A stretch of 64,000 nucleotides of DNA from Burkholderiales bacterium (GCA_028872015.1 JAGWLO010000005.1:17187-81186); one strand, 5' to 3'. Positions 10,690-21,912 are shown, numbered from the stretch's first letter. Numbers and translations: made by a program. The notes: a model not told the origin generated them from the sequence alone.

Positions 10690-11697
10690 ATGAGGGAAGC
10701 CATGATGCTGGACACCGGCGCCGAGACGGTGCGGGCGCACGAACTGGCGGCCGCCGCGCGCGACCGCCGCCAGCAGTGGCGAGACGACCTGTTCCGGCGC
10801 ACCGTCATGGCCTGTGCGCTGTTCGTCTTCATCGCGCTGCTGGGCGCCGCGCTGTCGATGCTGTGGGGCGGCAAGGAGGCGTTCCAGACCTTCGGTCCGC
10901 GCTTCATCTGGTCCACCGACTGGGACGCCGTGAACCACCGGTTCGGCGCCCTGGTGCCCATCTACGGCACGCTGGTGACGGCGCTGATCGCGATGATCAT
11001 CGCCGTGCCCGTGAGCTTCGGCATCGCGCTCTTCCTGACCGAGATCGCGCCGGGCTGGCTGCGCGGGCCGGTGTCGGCCGCCATCGAGCTGCTGGCGGGC
11101 ATCCCGTCCATCATCTACGGCATGTGGGGCCTGTTCGTCTTCGTGCCTTTCATGGGCGCGCACATCTACCCCTGGCTGGACACGAACCTGGGGCCGCTGC
11201 CGCTCATCGGGCCGGTATTCAGCGGCCCGCCCATCGGCCTGGGCATGCTCACCGCCGGCATCGTGCTGGCGATCATGGTCATCCCTTTCGTCTCGTCGGT
11301 GATGCGCGAGGTGTTCAACACCGTGCCGGTGGCGCTGAAGGAATCGGCTTATGCGGTGGGCAACACCACCTGGGAGGTGGTCTGGGACATCGTCCTGCCC
11401 TACACCCGCACCGCCGTCGTCGGCGGCATCTTCCTCGGCCTGGGCCGCGCCCTGGGCGAGACCATGGCCGTGACGTTCGTGCTGGGCAACGCGCACCAGC
11501 TCTCGCTGTCGCTGCTGCAGCCGGGCAATTCGATCGCGGCCACGATCGCCAATGAATTCACCGAGGCCGACTCCTCGCTCTACCTGTCGTCGCTGATCGC
11601 GCTGGGCTTCCTGCTCTTCGTCGTCACCTTCGTCGTGCTGGCCATCGCCCGACTGATGCTGGGCCGCCTGGCGCGGCAGGCCGGGGAAGGCGCATGA
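10690..11697 (+). CDS. pstC: Phosphate ABC transporter permease PstC
   Basis: Multi-[36 protein letters not shown]. Confidence 0.96.
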   Translation: MREAMMLDTGAETVRAHELAAAARDRRQQWRDDLFRRTVMACALFVFIALLGAALSMLWGGKEAFQTFGPRFIWSTDWDAVNHRFGALVPIYGTLVTALIAMIIAVPVSFGIALFLTEIAPGWLRGPVSAAIELLAGIPSIIYGMWGLFVFVPFMGAHIYPWLDTNLGPLPLIGPVFSGPPIGLGMLTAGIVLAIMVIPFVSSVMREVFNTVPVALKESAYAVGNTTWEVVWDIVLPYTRTAVVGGIFLGLGRALGETMAVTFVLGNAHQLSLSLLQPGNSIAATIANEFTEADSSLYLSSLIALGFLLFVVTFVVLAIARLMLGRLARQAGEGA

Positions 11698-12536
11698 ACC
11701 GGTGGCGCCGGCGCCAGGTCGCCGATCTCGTGGCCAAGGGGCTGGCCGTGGCGGCCACCGCCTTCGGGCTGTTCTGGCTGACCTGGATCCTGTGGACCAC
11801 CGTCAGCCAGGGCCTGCCGGCGCTGAAGTGGAGCCTGTTCACGCAGATGACGCCGCCGCCGGGCTCGGACGGCGGCATGCTGAACGCGTTCGCCGGCAGC
11901 ATCCTGATGAGCGCCATCGCGGTGGCCCTGGGCACCCCGATCGGAGTGCTGGCCGGCACCTACCTGGCCGAGTACGCGCGCCACACGCGGCTGGGCGCGA
12001 CCATCCGCTTCGTCAACGACATCCTGCTGTCGGCGCCCTCGATCGTGATCGGCCTGTTCGTGTACGAGTTGGTGGTGCGCCAGATGGGGCATTTCTCGGC
12101 CCTGGCGGGTGCCATCGCGCTGGCCTTCATCGTGCTGCCGGTGGTGGTGCGCACCACCGACGAGATGCTCAAGCTGGTCCCTGCGGCGATGCGCGAGGCC
12201 GCGCTGGCGCTGGGCGTGCCGCAGCGCAAGGTGATCCGCCAGGTGCTGTACCGGGCCTCGATGTCGGGCATCACCACCGGCGTGCTGCTGGCGCTGGCGC
12301 GCATCTCGGGCGAGACCGCGCCGCTGCTGTTCACGGCCCTGAACAACCAGTACTGGAGCAACGACCTGTTCGGGCCGATGGCCAACGTGCCGGTGGTCAT
12401 CTTCCAGTACGCGCTCAGCCCCTACGAGTTCTGGCACTCGCTGGCCTGGGCCGGCGCTTTCGTCGTCACCGCGCTGGTGCTGGTGCTGGGCATCATCTCG
12501 CGCGGCCTCCTGCTGCCCAAGACTAGGCGCTCATGA
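11694..12536 (+). CDS. pstA: Phosphate ABC transporter permease PstA
   Basis: [38 protein letters not shown]; 4-bp overlap with pstC. Confidence 0.96.
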   Translation: MNRWRRRQVADLVAKGLAVAATAFGLFWLTWILWTTVSQGLPALKWSLFTQMTPPPGSDGGMLNAFAGSILMSAIAVALGTPIGVLAGTYLAEYARHTRLGATIRFVNDILLSAPSIVIGLFVYELVVRQMGHFSALAGAIALAFIVLPVVVRTTDEMLKLVPAAMREAALALGVPQRKVIRQVLYRASMSGITTGVLLALARISGETAPLLFTALNNQYWSNDLFGPMANVPVVIFQYALSPYEFWHSLAWAGAFVVTALVLVLGIISRGLLLPKTRRS

Positions 12537-13348
12537 ACCACGCCATCGCCTCCCCCCTGAACACCGTCGCCCCGGCCAAGACCGCGCCCGCGGCACCGGC
12601 CAAGATCGTCACCCACGGGCTCAAGTTCTTCTACGGCGCGACGCAGGCGCTGAAGGACATCAACCTCACGGTGCAGGAAAGGCGCGTCACCGCGCTCATC
12701 GGTCCGTCGGGCTGCGGCAAGAGCACGCTGCTGCGCATCTTCAACCGCATCTACGCCGTCTACCCCAGGCAGCGGGCCGAGGGCCGCGTGCTGCTCGACG
12801 GCCAGGACGTGCTCGACCCCGGCTACTCGATCAACCGGCTGCGCACGCAGGTCGGCATGGTGTTCCAGAAGCCGGTGCCGTTTCCGATGTCGATCTACGA
12901 CAACGTGGCCTACGCGATCCGCCACTACGAATCGCTGTCGCGGCCGGAGATGGACAACCGGGTCGAAGAAGCGCTCAAGCGCGCCGCGCTGTGGGATGAA
13001 GTGAAGGACAAGCTGGGCCAGAGCGCGCTGGGCTTGTCGGGCGGGCAGCAGCAGCGGCTGTGCATCGCGCGCGCGGTGGCGCTCAAGCCGCAGGTGCTGC
13101 TGCTGGACGAGCCGACCTCGGCGCTGGACCCGATCTCCACCGCCAAGATCGAGCAGCTGATCGACGAGCTCAAGCCCTACTACACCGTGCTCATCGTCAC
13201 GCACAACATGCAGCAGGCGGCGCGCGTGTCCGACCACACCGGCTTCATGTTCCTGGGCGAGCTGATCGAGTTCGGGGCCACCAGCGACCTGTTCACGCGG
13301 CCGACCAAGAAGCAGACCGAGGACTACATCACCGGCCGCTTCGGCTGA
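12533..13348 (+). CDS. pstB: Phosphate ABC transporter ATP-binding protein PstB
   Basis: [50 protein letters not shown]. Confidence 0.97.
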   Translation: MNHAIASPLNTVAPAKTAPAAPAKIVTHGLKFFYGATQALKDINLTVQERRVTALIGPSGCGKSTLLRIFNRIYAVYPRQRAEGRVLLDGQDVLDPGYSINRLRTQVGMVFQKPVPFPMSIYDNVAYAIRHYESLSRPEMDNRVEEALKRAALWDEVKDKLGQSALGLSGGQQQRLCIARAVALKPQVLLLDEPTSALDPISTAKIEQLIDELKPYYTVLIVTHNMQQAARVSDHTGFMFLGELIEFGATSDLFTRPTKKQTEDYITGRFG

Positions 13349-13362
13349 AGGAGCGCCTGACC

Positions 13363-14070
13363 ATGAGCGACAAGCATCTTTCCGCGCAATTCGACGCCGA
13401 GCTCAGCGGCATCTCGGGCCGCGTGCTCGAGATGGGCGGCCTGGTCGAATCGCAGGTGGCGCAGGCGGTCTACGCGCTCAGCCACTTCAACGGCGAGATT
13501 GCCAGCCAGGTGCTGACCCAGGAAGAGCGGGTGAACCAGCTCGAGGTGGAGATCGACCGCGACCTGTCCACCGTCATCGCGCGGCGCCAGCCCACCGCGC
13601 GCGACCTGCGCCTGCTGATCGCGGTGTCCAAGACCATCGGCAACCTCGAGCGCGTGGGCGACGAGGCGGCGCGCATCGCGCGCACCGTGCAGCGGCTGAT
13701 GAACAGCGGCGTGTCGAGCCGGATGCGGCTGCCGGTGAGCGATATTGCCTTCGAGGCCGACCTGGCCATCGCGCTGCTGCGGCGCTCGCTCGATGCCTTC
13801 GCGCGGCTCGATGCCCAGCAGGCGCTGCAGGTCATCAAGCAGGACAACGAGATCGACACCGAGTTCGACGGCCTGATGCGCAAGCTGGTCACCTACATGA
13901 TGGAAGATCCGCGCACCATCTCGGCCAGCATCGACCTGGTCTTCGTGGCCAAGGCGATCGAGCGCGTGGGCGACCATGCCAAGAACCTGGCCGAGCAGGT
14001 CATCTACATCGTCAAGGGCGCCGACGTCCGACACACGCCGATGGGCGATGTCGAATCGGTCGTCGCCTGA
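13363..14070 (+). CDS. phoU: Phosphate transport system regulator PhoU
   Basis: MSDKHLSAQFDAELSGISGRVLEMGGLVESQV...ERVGDHAKNLAEQVIYIVKG, following pstB. Confidence 0.95.
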   Translation: MSDKHLSAQFDAELSGISGRVLEMGGLVESQVAQAVYALSHFNGEIASQVLTQEERVNQLEVEIDRDLSTVIARRQPTARDLRLLIAVSKTIGNLERVGDEAARIARTVQRLMNSGVSSRMRLPVSDIAFEADLAIALLRRSLDAFARLDAQQALQVIKQDNEIDTEFDGLMRKLVTYMMEDPRTISASIDLVFVAKAIERVGDHAKNLAEQVIYIVKGADVRHTPMGDVESVVA

Positions 14071-14085
14071 AGGAGCGCGCCCCGC

Positions 14086-14784
14086 ATGGCCAAGATCCTG
14101 ATCGTCGAGGACGAACCGGCGATCGCCGAGTTGATCGCCCTGAACCTGCGCCACGACGGGCACGAGGTCGAGCTGGCGGCCGACGCCGATGCCGCGGCCG
14201 AGCGCGTGCGCGCCGCGCTGCCCGATCTGGTGGTGCTGGACTGGATGCTGCCGGGCGAATCGGGCCTGAGCCTGGCCCGTCGCTGGCGCGCCGAGCCGCG
14301 CACGCGCGAGCTGCCCATCGTGATGCTGACCGCGCGCGCCGAAGAGCGCGACGTGGTGCAGGGTCTGGACGCCGGCGCCGACGACTACATCGGCAAGCCC
14401 TTCTCGGCCGCCGAGCTGCTGGCCCGCATCCGCTCGGTGCTGCGGCGCAAGGCACCCGAGGCGCTGGACGTGGCGGTGCAGGTGGGCCGGCTGCGGCTCG
14501 ACCCGGGCACCATGCGCGTGTTCGTGGACGAGGCCCAGGTGCACCTGGGCCCGACCGAGTTCCGGCTGCTGCGCTTCCTGATGACCTACCCCGAGCGCGT
14601 GCACACGCGCGCGCAACTGCTGGACCGCGTCTGGGGCGACCATGTGTTCATCGAGGAGCGCACGGTCGACGTGCACGTCAAGCGGCTGCGCGATTCGCTG
14701 CAGGCCTCGGGCTGCGCCGCGATGATCGAGACCGTGCGCGGCGCCGGCTACCGGCTGGCACGCCCGACGGCGGTGAGCGCCTGA
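14086..14784 (+). CDS. phoB: Phosphate regulon response regulator PhoB
   Basis: Receiver (ILIVEDEPAIAELIALNLRHDGH) plus winged-helix DNA-binding domain (FRLLRFLMTYPERVHTRAQLLDRVWG). Confidence 0.93.
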   Translation: MAKILIVEDEPAIAELIALNLRHDGHEVELAADADAAAERVRAALPDLVVLDWMLPGESGLSLARRWRAEPRTRELPIVMLTARAEERDVVQGLDAGADDYIGKPFSAAELLARIRSVLRRKAPEALDVAVQVGRLRLDPGTMRVFVDEAQVHLGPTEFRLLRFLMTYPERVHTRAQLLDRVWGDHVFIEERTVDVHVKRLRDSLQASGCAAMIETVRGAGYRLARPTAVSA

Positions 14785-14819
14785 GCCCGTCCCCCGGCGT
14801 GCTTCGGGCCCGGTCACCG

Positions 14820-14841
14820 GTTGTGAACTTGACTACATAAC
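14820..14841 (+). promoter_or_regulatory. Putative ModE (Mo) box GTTGTGAA-N6-TACATAAC upstream of modA
   Basis: Imperfect palindrome with 6-bp spacer; right half-site identical to the classic TACATAAC arm; located just upstream of modA. Confidence 0.5.
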
Positions 14842-14854
14842 GGGTTGCCGTACA

Positions 14855-15637
14855 GTGCGGGGCATGCGCTGCGGCCTGCTTCGAACCCGATGGCTGGTCG
14901 GCCCGCTGGCCGCCGTGCTGGCGACGGCCGCCCTGGCTGCAACGCCGGCCGCCGACGTGCAGGTGGCCGTGGCCGCCAATTTCGTCAAGCCGCTGCAGGC
15001 CATGGCAGCCGGCTTTCGTGCCGCCACCGGCCACGGGCTCACGATCATTCCGGGTGCCACCGGCAAGCTCTACGCCCAGATCGTGGCCGGCGCGCCGTTC
15101 GAGGTGCTGCTGGCCGCCGACCAGGCCACGCCGGCGCGCCTGGTCGCCGAAGGGCATGCCGTCGCCGGCAGTGCCTACACCTACGCCATCGGCCGTCTGG
15201 CCCTGTGGAGCCGCCAGCCCGGGCGGGTCGACCCCGGCGGCGCGGTGCTGGCCGGCGGGCACTTCGCGCACCTGGCCATGGCCAACCCCCGGCTCGCGCC
15301 CTACGGCGCGGCGGCGATGCAGGTGCTGCAGGCGCGCGGGCTGGCCGGGGCGCTGGCGCCGAAGCTGGTGCTGGGCGAGAACATCGCCCAGACCTTCCAG
15401 TTCGTGGCCAGCGGCAATGCCGAACTGGGGTTCGTCGCGCTGTCGCAGCTGCGCGACCCCGAGCGTCCGGCCGGCGGCTCGGCCTGGGAGGTGCCGCAGT
15501 CGCTGTACAGCCCGATCCGGCAGGACGCCGTGCTGCTCACGGCCGGCGCGGCCGACCCCGGGGCCCGGGCGCTGCTGGCCTGGCTCCGCAGCGCCGACGC
15601 GCGCCGCGTGCTGGTCGCCTACGGCTACGCGCCCTGA
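14855..15637 (+). CDS. modA: Molybdate ABC transporter substrate-binding protein ModA
   Basis: DVQVAVAANFVKPLQAMAAGFRAATGHGLTIIPGATGKLYAQIVAGAPFEVLLAADQATP; start could also be the ATG at 14864. Confidence 0.93.
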   Translation: MRGMRCGLLRTRWLVGPLAAVLATAALAATPAADVQVAVAANFVKPLQAMAAGFRAATGHGLTIIPGATGKLYAQIVAGAPFEVLLAADQATPARLVAEGHAVAGSAYTYAIGRLALWSRQPGRVDPGGAVLAGGHFAHLAMANPRLAPYGAAAMQVLQARGLAGALAPKLVLGENIAQTFQFVASGNAELGFVALSQLRDPERPAGGSAWEVPQSLYSPIRQDAVLLTAGAADPGARALLAWLRSADARRVLVAYGYAP

Positions 15638-15640
15638 CGC

Positions 15641-16327
15641 TTGAGCGCCGCCGAATGGACCGCCGTCGCGTTGACGGCCCGCCTGGCCGCCACGACCACC
15701 ACGCTGCTGCTGTTGCTGGGCACGCCGCTGGCCTGGTGGCTGGCGCGCACCCACTCGCGGGCCAAGCCCCTGCTGGCCGCGGTGGTGGCGCTGCCGCTGG
15801 TGCTGCCGCCCTCGGTGGCGGGCTTCTACCTGCTGCTGCTGATGGGGCCGCAGGGCGCGGTCGGCGCGCTGACGCAGGCGCTCGGCCTGGGCCGGCTGCC
15901 GTTCACCTTCGGCGGGCTGGTCGTGGGCTCGGTGCTGGTCTCGCTGCCGTTCGTGGTGCAGCCCCTGCAGCAGGCCTTCGAGGCCATCCCCGAGCGCCTG
16001 CTGGAAGCTGCGGCCACGCTGCGCGCCGGGCCGCTGGACCGCTACTTCACGGTGGCGCTGCCGCTGGCGCGGCCCGGCCTGGTGACCGCCGCCGTGCTGG
16101 GCTTCGCCCACACCGTGGGCGAGTTCGGCGTGGTGCTGATGATCGGCGGCAACATCCCCGGACGCACGCGGGTGGTCTCGGTGGCCCTGTACGACCATGT
16201 CGAGGCCTTCGAGTTCGCGCAGGCCCAGCGCCTGGCCGCCGGCATGGTGGTGTTCGCGCTGGTGGTGCTGGTGGCGCTGTACGGCGCCAACCGCGCCGCC
16301 GGCCACGCGCTGCGCGAGGCGAGATGA
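15641..16327 (+). CDS. modB: Molybdate ABC transporter permease ModB (TTG start)
   Basis: PLVLPPSVAGFYLLLLMG...AHTVGEFGVVLMIGGNIPG. Confidence 0.93.
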   Translation: MSAAEWTAVALTARLAATTTTLLLLLGTPLAWWLARTHSRAKPLLAAVVALPLVLPPSVAGFYLLLLMGPQGAVGALTQALGLGRLPFTFGGLVVGSVLVSLPFVVQPLQQAFEAIPERLLEAAATLRAGPLDRYFTVALPLARPGLVTAAVLGFAHTVGEFGVVLMIGGNIPGRTRVVSVALYDHVEAFEFAQAQRLAAGMVVFALVVLVALYGANRAAGHALREAR

Positions 16328-17397
16328 TCGATCTGCAGCTGCGCCTGGCGCGGCGCGACTTCACGCTCGAGCTGGCGCTGGCGCTGCCGGCGCAGGGCGT
16401 CAGCGCGCTGTTCGGCGCCTCGGGCTGCGGCAAGACGAGTGCGCTGCGCGCGATCGCGGGGCTGGACCGCGCACAGGGCCGCGTGGCGCTGGGCGACGAG
16501 GTCTGGCAGGACGACGCGCGGGGTCGCTTCGTGCCCACGCACCAGCGCGCCATTGGCTACGTGATCCAGGAGTCGGCCCTGTTTCCGCACCTCGACGTGC
16601 AGCGCAACCTGGCCTACGGCCAGCGGCGCGTGCCGGCGCCGCAGCGGCGGGTGGCCCTGGACCGCGCCGTGGCGCTGCTCGGCCTGGATGCGCTGATGGC
16701 GCGCCGCCCGGGCACGCTGTCGGGCGGCGAGCGCCAGCGGGTGGCGATCGCGCGCGCGCTGGCCACCAGCCCGCGCCTGCTGCTGATGGACGAGCCGCTG
16801 GCCGCGCTCGACACCGCGCGCAAGGCCGAGTTGCTGCCGTACCTGCAGGATCTGCACGCCGAGCTGGCGATCCCCATCGTCTACGTCAGCCACGCCCTGG
16901 CCGAGGTGGCACGGCTGGCCGACCACCTGGTGCTGATGGACGCCGGCCGCGCCACGGCGCAGGGCCCGCTGACCGAGATGCTGGCCCGGCTCGACCTGCC
17001 GCTGGCGCACGACGACGAGGCCGGCGTCGTGCTGCCGGCCCGGGTCGGCGCGCTCGACGCCCCCTGGCGGCTGGCGCGGCTGGACATCAACCCGCAGTGC
17101 CAGCTGTGGGCACGCGACAGCGGCCTGCGCCCGGGCCAGCCGGTGCGCGTGCGCGTGCTGGCGCGCGACGTCAGCCTGGCACTGGCGCCGCTGCAGGGCA
17201 GCAGCATCGGCAACCAGGTGCAGGGCGTGATCGAGGCCATCGCCGACGACAGCCACCCGGCGCAGGCGCTGGTGCGCGTGCGCGTGGGCGACGCGCCGCT
17301 GGTGGCGCGGCTCACGCGGCGCTCGGCGCAGCGCCTGGGCCTGAGGCCGGGCCTGGGCGTGTGGTCCCAGGTCAAGACCGTGGCCCTGATGGAATAG
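16324..17397 (+). CDS. modC: Molybdate ABC transporter ATP-binding protein ModC
   Basis: FGASGCGKTSALRAIAGL, LSGGERQRVAIARAL, C-terminal TOBE domain; ATGA overlap with modB. Confidence 0.94.
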   Translation: MIDLQLRLARRDFTLELALALPAQGVSALFGASGCGKTSALRAIAGLDRAQGRVALGDEVWQDDARGRFVPTHQRAIGYVIQESALFPHLDVQRNLAYGQRRVPAPQRRVALDRAVALLGLDALMARRPGTLSGGERQRVAIARALATSPRLLLMDEPLAALDTARKAELLPYLQDLHAELAIPIVYVSHALAEVARLADHLVLMDAGRATAQGPLTEMLARLDLPLAHDDEAGVVLPARVGALDAPWRLARLDINPQCQLWARDSGLRPGQPVRVRVLARDVSLALAPLQGSSIGNQVQGVIEAIADDSHPAQALVRVRVGDAPLVARLTRRSAQRLGLRPGLGVWSQVKTVALME

Positions 17398-17429
17398 CCG
17401 CGAGCGGCCGACACGGACACCGAGCGCCG

Positions 17430-18224
17430 ATGCATGCAGGCCCCGACGGCGCGCTGCTCAGCGCCGAGCTCAAGCTGGCGGGCCGGCTCGATGCGCGCTT
17501 CTTCGCCCTGCTGCAGGCGCTGGCCGATACCGGCTCGATCAACCGCGCCGCGCGCACCGCGGGCTTCAGCTACAAGGGCGCCTGGCTGCTGCTGGCGGCG
17601 GCGTCGAACCTGGCCAACGAGCCGCTGCTGGCCACCACCACCGCCGGCACCCGGCTCACCCCGGCGGCACGGGCGCTGCTGGCAGCGTGGCAGGCGCTGC
17701 AGGCCGAGCACCGGGACTTCCTGCGCGCGCAGGAAGCGCGGCTGCACCAACTGCCGGCCCTGCAGGGCCTGCTGAGGAGGATGTCGATGAGGACGAGCGC
17801 ACGCAACCAGTTCGCCGGCACGGTGCAGGCGATCGAACGCGGCCCGGTGGCGGCCGAAGTCACCCTGGCGCTGAAGTCGGGCGCCGAGATCACCGCCACG
17901 CTGACCAGCGCCGCGGTGCAGCGCCTGAAGCTGAAGCAGGGCCAGGAGGCGCTGGCGCTCGTCAAGGCCTCGGCGGTGGTGCTGGTGAGCGATTTCGCGG
18001 GCTGGCAGCTGTCGGCCCGCAACCAGCTGGCCGGCACCGTCTCGCGCATCGAGCGCGGCGCGGTCTCGTCGCTGGTCGTGCTGACCCTGCCCGGCGGCAC
18101 GCTGATCACGGCCAGCCTCACCAACGACGGGCTGGAGGCGCTGGGCCTGAAGGTGGGATCGGCGGCCAGCGCGGTGTTCAAGGCCTCCGCCGTGCTGATC
18201 GCGGTGCAGGCCTTGGGCGCCTGA
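17430..18224 (+). CDS. modE: Molybdate-dependent transcriptional regulator ModE with two TOBE/Mop domains
   Basis: HTH (LLQALADTGSINRAARTAGFSYKGAWLLL) plus two SARNQ(F/L)AGTV Mop repeats. Confidence 0.92.
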   Translation: MHAGPDGALLSAELKLAGRLDARFFALLQALADTGSINRAARTAGFSYKGAWLLLAAASNLANEPLLATTTAGTRLTPAARALLAAWQALQAEHRDFLRAQEARLHQLPALQGLLRRMSMRTSARNQFAGTVQAIERGPVAAEVTLALKSGAEITATLTSAAVQRLKLKQGQEALALVKASAVVLVSDFAGWQLSARNQLAGTVSRIERGAVSSLVVLTLPGGTLITASLTNDGLEALGLKVGSAASAVFKASAVLIAVQALGA

Positions 18225-18303
18225 CCGCCGCGCACGAGGCAGGCTCGGGAGCGACCCGGGCGCCTAGAATCCGGCGCTGTCCCACAGCCCCTGGATCCAC
18301 ACC

Positions 18304-18681
18304 ATGCTCCGCTGTGTCCTCCTCGCGGCCGCCCTGGCCTGCGCCCTGCCCGCGGCCGCCCAGGTGCAGCGCAACTTTCCCGCCAGCGCGCTGCGCGGCA
18401 CGCTGGCCATCACGCAGCCGCCCGAGGTGCTGCTGAACGGCGCGCCGGCGCGCCTGGCCCCGGGTGCGCGCATCCGCGGCACCGACAACCTGCTGGTGCT
18501 GTCGGGCGGCCTGATCGGCCAGCGCTTCGTCGTCGACTACACCGTCGACATCGCGGGCCTGGTGATGGATGTCTGGCTGCTGACGCCGCAGGAGGCGGCG
18601 CGCCAGCCCTGGCCCACCACGGCGGCGCAGGCGGCGGCCTGGCGCTTCGACCCGATGGCCCAGACCTGGAGCCGGCCATGA
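18304..18681 (+). CDS. Conserved hypothetical secreted protein
   Basis: 125 aa with signal peptide ([20 protein letters not shown]) and good coding context; stop overlaps miaB start by 4 bp. Confidence 0.7.
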   Translation: MLRCVLLAAALACALPAAAQVQRNFPASALRGTLAITQPPEVLLNGAPARLAPGARIRGTDNLLVLSGGLIGQRFVVDYTVDIAGLVMDVWLLTPQEAARQPWPTTAAQAAAWRFDPMAQTWSRP

Positions 18682-20123
18682 GCGGCGCCAAGAAGGTGTA
18701 CATCCGCACCTTCGGCTGCCAGATGAACGAGTACGACTCGGACAAGATGGCCGACGTGCTGCGCGCGGCCGAGGGCTACGAGCCCACCGACGACGTCGAG
18801 CAGGCCGATCTGGTGCTCTTCAACACCTGCTCGGTGCGCGAGAAGGCGCAGGAGAAGGTGTTCAGCGACCTCGGCCGCGTCAAGCACCTGAAGGCCAAGG
18901 GCGTGCTGATCGGGGTGGGCGGCTGCGTCGCCAGCCAGGAAGGCGCGGCCATCGTCGAGCGCGCGCCGTACGTCGACCTGGTCTTCGGCCCGCAGACGCT
19001 GCACCGGCTGCCGCAGATGATCGCCGCGCGGCACGCCGAGCAGCGGCCGCAGATCGACATCCGCTTCCCGGAGATCGAGAAGTTCGACCACCTGCCACCG
19101 GCGCGGGTGCAGGGCGCCAGCGCCTACGTCTCGATCATGGAAGGCTGCAGCAAGTACTGCAGCTACTGCGTCGTGCCCTACACCCGCGGCGAGGAAGTGC
19201 ACCGGCCGCTGGACGACGTGCTGGCCGAGGTGGCCGGCCTGGCGGCGCAGGGCGTCAAGGAGGTGACGCTGCTGGGGCAGAACGTCAACGCCTACCGCGG
19301 CCACTGGCCGCAGGCCGAACCCGGCCCGGACTCGGACGACGACGAGGCGATCGCCGATTTCGCGCTGCTGATCGAGGCCGTGTCCGAGATCGCCGGCATC
19401 GAGCGCATCCGCTACACCACCAGCCACCCGAACGAGTTCACGCAGCGCCTGATCGACGTCTACGCCCGCGTGCCCAAGCTCGTGAGCCACCTGCACCTGC
19501 CGGTGCAGCACGGCAGCGACCGCATCCTGATGGCGATGAAGCGCGGCTACACCGCGATGGAATACAAGAGCACGATCCGCAAGCTGCGCGCCGTGCGGCC
19601 GAACCTGAGCCTCAGCAGCGACTTCATCGTCGGCTTCCCGGGCGAGACCGAGGACGACTTCGGCCGCACGATGAAGCTGATCGACGACGTGGGCTACGAC
19701 GCCAGTTTCAGCTTCGTCTTCAGCCCGCGCCCCGGCACCCCGGCCGCCGCGCTGGCCGACGACACGCCGGCGGCGCTGAAGCTGCAGCGCCTGCAGCTGC
19801 TGCAGGCGCGCATCGAGGAGAACGTGCGCCGCATCAGCGCCAGCCGCGTGGGCACCGTGCAACGCATCCTGGTCGAGGGGCCGTCGCGCCATGCCGACAA
19901 GGCCGCCCGGGCCGGCAACCTGAATCTCGGCGCCAGCGAGCTGATGGGCCGCACCGAGTGCAACCGCATCGTCAACTTCGACGGCGGCCCGAACGCGGCA
20001 CGGCTGGTCGGGCAGATGATCGACGTCACCATCACCGAGGCCCTGCCCCATTCGCTGCGCGGCGAGCCGGTGGCGGCCGAGCGCGTCAGCGGCCCGGCCC
20101 GAAGCCCCGCCACCACAGCGTGA
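18678..20123 (+). CDS. miaB: tRNA-2-methylthio-N6-dimethylallyladenosine synthase MiaB
   Basis: [15 protein letters not shown], radical [20 protein letters not shown]. Confidence 0.97.
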   Translation: MSGAKKVYIRTFGCQMNEYDSDKMADVLRAAEGYEPTDDVEQADLVLFNTCSVREKAQEKVFSDLGRVKHLKAKGVLIGVGGCVASQEGAAIVERAPYVDLVFGPQTLHRLPQMIAARHAEQRPQIDIRFPEIEKFDHLPPARVQGASAYVSIMEGCSKYCSYCVVPYTRGEEVHRPLDDVLAEVAGLAAQGVKEVTLLGQNVNAYRGHWPQAEPGPDSDDDEAIADFALLIEAVSEIAGIERIRYTTSHPNEFTQRLIDVYARVPKLVSHLHLPVQHGSDRILMAMKRGYTAMEYKSTIRKLRAVRPNLSLSSDFIVGFPGETEDDFGRTMKLIDDVGYDASFSFVFSPRPGTPAAALADDTPAALKLQRLQLLQARIEENVRRISASRVGTVQRILVEGPSRHADKAARAGNLNLGASELMGRTECNRIVNFDGGPNAARLVGQMIDVTITEALPHSLRGEPVAAERVSGPARSPATTA

Positions 20124-20364
20124 GCGCGCACACGGCCACCATGGCGGCATAGGTGGCCATGCCGCCGTCGTGCCCCAGCAGCAGCAGGCCGGCCAGCGTC
20201 ACGGCGGCGCAGGCCAGGCAGGCCGGCACGGCCATGCGCGCCCAGCCCACGCGGCCCAGTTCGCGCCGCCACACCCATTTGGCGAGCCAAGGCGCCAGCG
20301 CGCCCAGCCCCAGCGCCGGCACGAACAGATTGAAGAGTTGCAGCGTGGCGTCCAGGGGTCCCAT
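20086..20364 (-). CDS. Small membrane protein, unknown function
   Basis: 92 aa, three hydrophobic segments: [41 protein letters not shown]...; convergent overlap with miaB 3' end. Confidence 0.6.
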   Translation of the reverse strand: MGPLDATLQLFNLFVPALGLGALAPWLAKWVWRRELGRVGWARMAVPACLACAAVTLAGLLLLGHDGGMATYAAMVAVCALTLWWRGFGPGR

Positions 20365-20505
20365 GGGTGGCGTCTCGTTCGGCGGTGCTTCGGCAGGTTC
20401 AGCCGGCGGTGCGGCGGGCGCTGCGACCGGACGGTGGGTCCGGGTCCGACCCGGGCTTCGACCGCGCCCGGCGCGCGTCCGGCGCCCGAAACCTACAATT
20501 CTGCC

Positions 20506-21828
20506 GTGAGCGTCCTGGCCCTCGGGCTCAACCACACCACCGCGCCGCTGGACCTGCGCGGCCGGCTCGCCTTCTCGCCCGAGCAGATGACGCCTGCACT
20601 GCACGACCTGCGCCAGCGGCTGCAGCGCGCGGTGCCCGAGGCGGCGCTGGTTTCCACCTGCAACCGCACCGAGCTGTACGTGGCCGCGCCCGCCGAGGCC
20701 GGCACCGCGCTGACGCGCCAGGCCATCGACTGGCTGGCCGAGCAGGGCGGCATCAGCGGCGGCCAGCTGCTCGCCCACAGCTACGTGATGGAAGACCGCG
20801 CCGCGGCGCGCCACGCCTTCCGCGTCGCCTCCGGGCTCGACTCGATGGTGCTGGGCGAGCCGCAGATCCTGGGCCAGATGAAGCAGGCGGTGCGCCTGGC
20901 CGACGAGGCCGGCACGCTGGGCACGACGCTGCATCAGATGTTCCAGCGCTCGTTCGCGGTGGCCAAGGAAGTGCGCACTGCCACCGAGATCGGCGCCCAC
21001 TCCATCAGCATGGCGGCGGCGGCCGTGCGGCTGGCAGCGCAGCTGTTCGAGGACCTGGGCCAGATCAAGGTCCTGTTCGTGGGCGCGGGCGAGATGATCG
21101 AGCTGGTGGCCACCCATTTCAGCGCGCGCCAGCCGCGCGGCCTGGCGCTGGCCAACCGCACGCTCGAGCGCGGCGAGCGGCTGGCCGCGCGCTTCGGCGG
21201 CGAGGCGATGCGGCTGTCGGACATGCCCGGCCGGCTGCACGAATTCGATGCCGTGATCTCGTGCACCGCGAGCACCTTGCCCATCATCGGCCTGGGGGCG
21301 GTCGAGCGGGCGCTGAAGGCGCGCCGGCGGCGGCCGATGTTCATGGTCGACCTGGCCGTGCCGCGCGACATCGAGCCCGAGGTCGCGCGACTGGCCGACG
21401 TCTACCTCTACACCGTGGACGATCTCTCGGCCCTGGTGCAGACCGCGGGCGAGAAGCGCCAGGCCGCGGTGCAGCAGGCCGAGGCCATCATCGACGCCGG
21501 CGTGCAGAGCTTCAGCCACTGGCTCGACCAGCGCGCAGCGGTGCCGCTGATCCAGGCCCTGAACCGCCAGGCCGACGACTGGGGCGCGGTCGAGCTGGCG
21601 CGCGCGCGCAAGGCGCTGGCGCGCGGCGAGTCGGCCGAGCGCGTGCTCGAGGCCCTGGCACGCGGCCTGACCAACAAGATGCTGCACGGCGCGCTGGCCG
21701 AGCTGCACGCGGCCGAGGGCGACGAGCGGGCGCGGCTGGCCGACACCGTGTCGCGGCTGTTCCTGCGCCAGAGCGCGCGCGGCCCGGGCGCCGGAGCCGA
21801 TGGCCCCGAAGTCCCCGCAGGCCGTTAG
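20506..21828 (+). CDS. hemA: Glutamyl-tRNA reductase HemA (GTG start)
   Basis: [41 protein letters not shown]. Confidence 0.96.
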   Translation: MSVLALGLNHTTAPLDLRGRLAFSPEQMTPALHDLRQRLQRAVPEAALVSTCNRTELYVAAPAEAGTALTRQAIDWLAEQGGISGGQLLAHSYVMEDRAAARHAFRVASGLDSMVLGEPQILGQMKQAVRLADEAGTLGTTLHQMFQRSFAVAKEVRTATEIGAHSISMAAAAVRLAAQLFEDLGQIKVLFVGAGEMIELVATHFSARQPRGLALANRTLERGERLAARFGGEAMRLSDMPGRLHEFDAVISCTASTLPIIGLGAVERALKARRRRPMFMVDLAVPRDIEPEVARLADVYLYTVDDLSALVQTAGEKRQAAVQQAEAIIDAGVQSFSHWLDQRAAVPLIQALNRQADDWGAVELARARKALARGESAERVLEALARGLTNKMLHGALAELHAAEGDERARLADTVSRLFLRQSARGPGAGADGPEVPAGR

Positions 21829-21912
21829 GGCCGCCTTCGCCGCTGTCGGGCCCGTCCTGTCTGCCGCACGCGGCATGCGGCACACGGCCCCGACCGGCCC
21901 TTCACGACATCC

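Noticed and set aside
9580-11496. 638-aa minus-strand ORF
   Set aside because: Antisense of pstS/pstC; low-complexity shadow ORF.
14785-14818. CCCGAAGCACGCCGGGGGACGGGC (minus strand) after phoB, resembling the uvrA repeat core
   Set aside because: Has the CCCGAAG part and a GCCCG/CGGGC stem but lacks the C-run/G-run palindrome; could be a simple phoB terminator stem.
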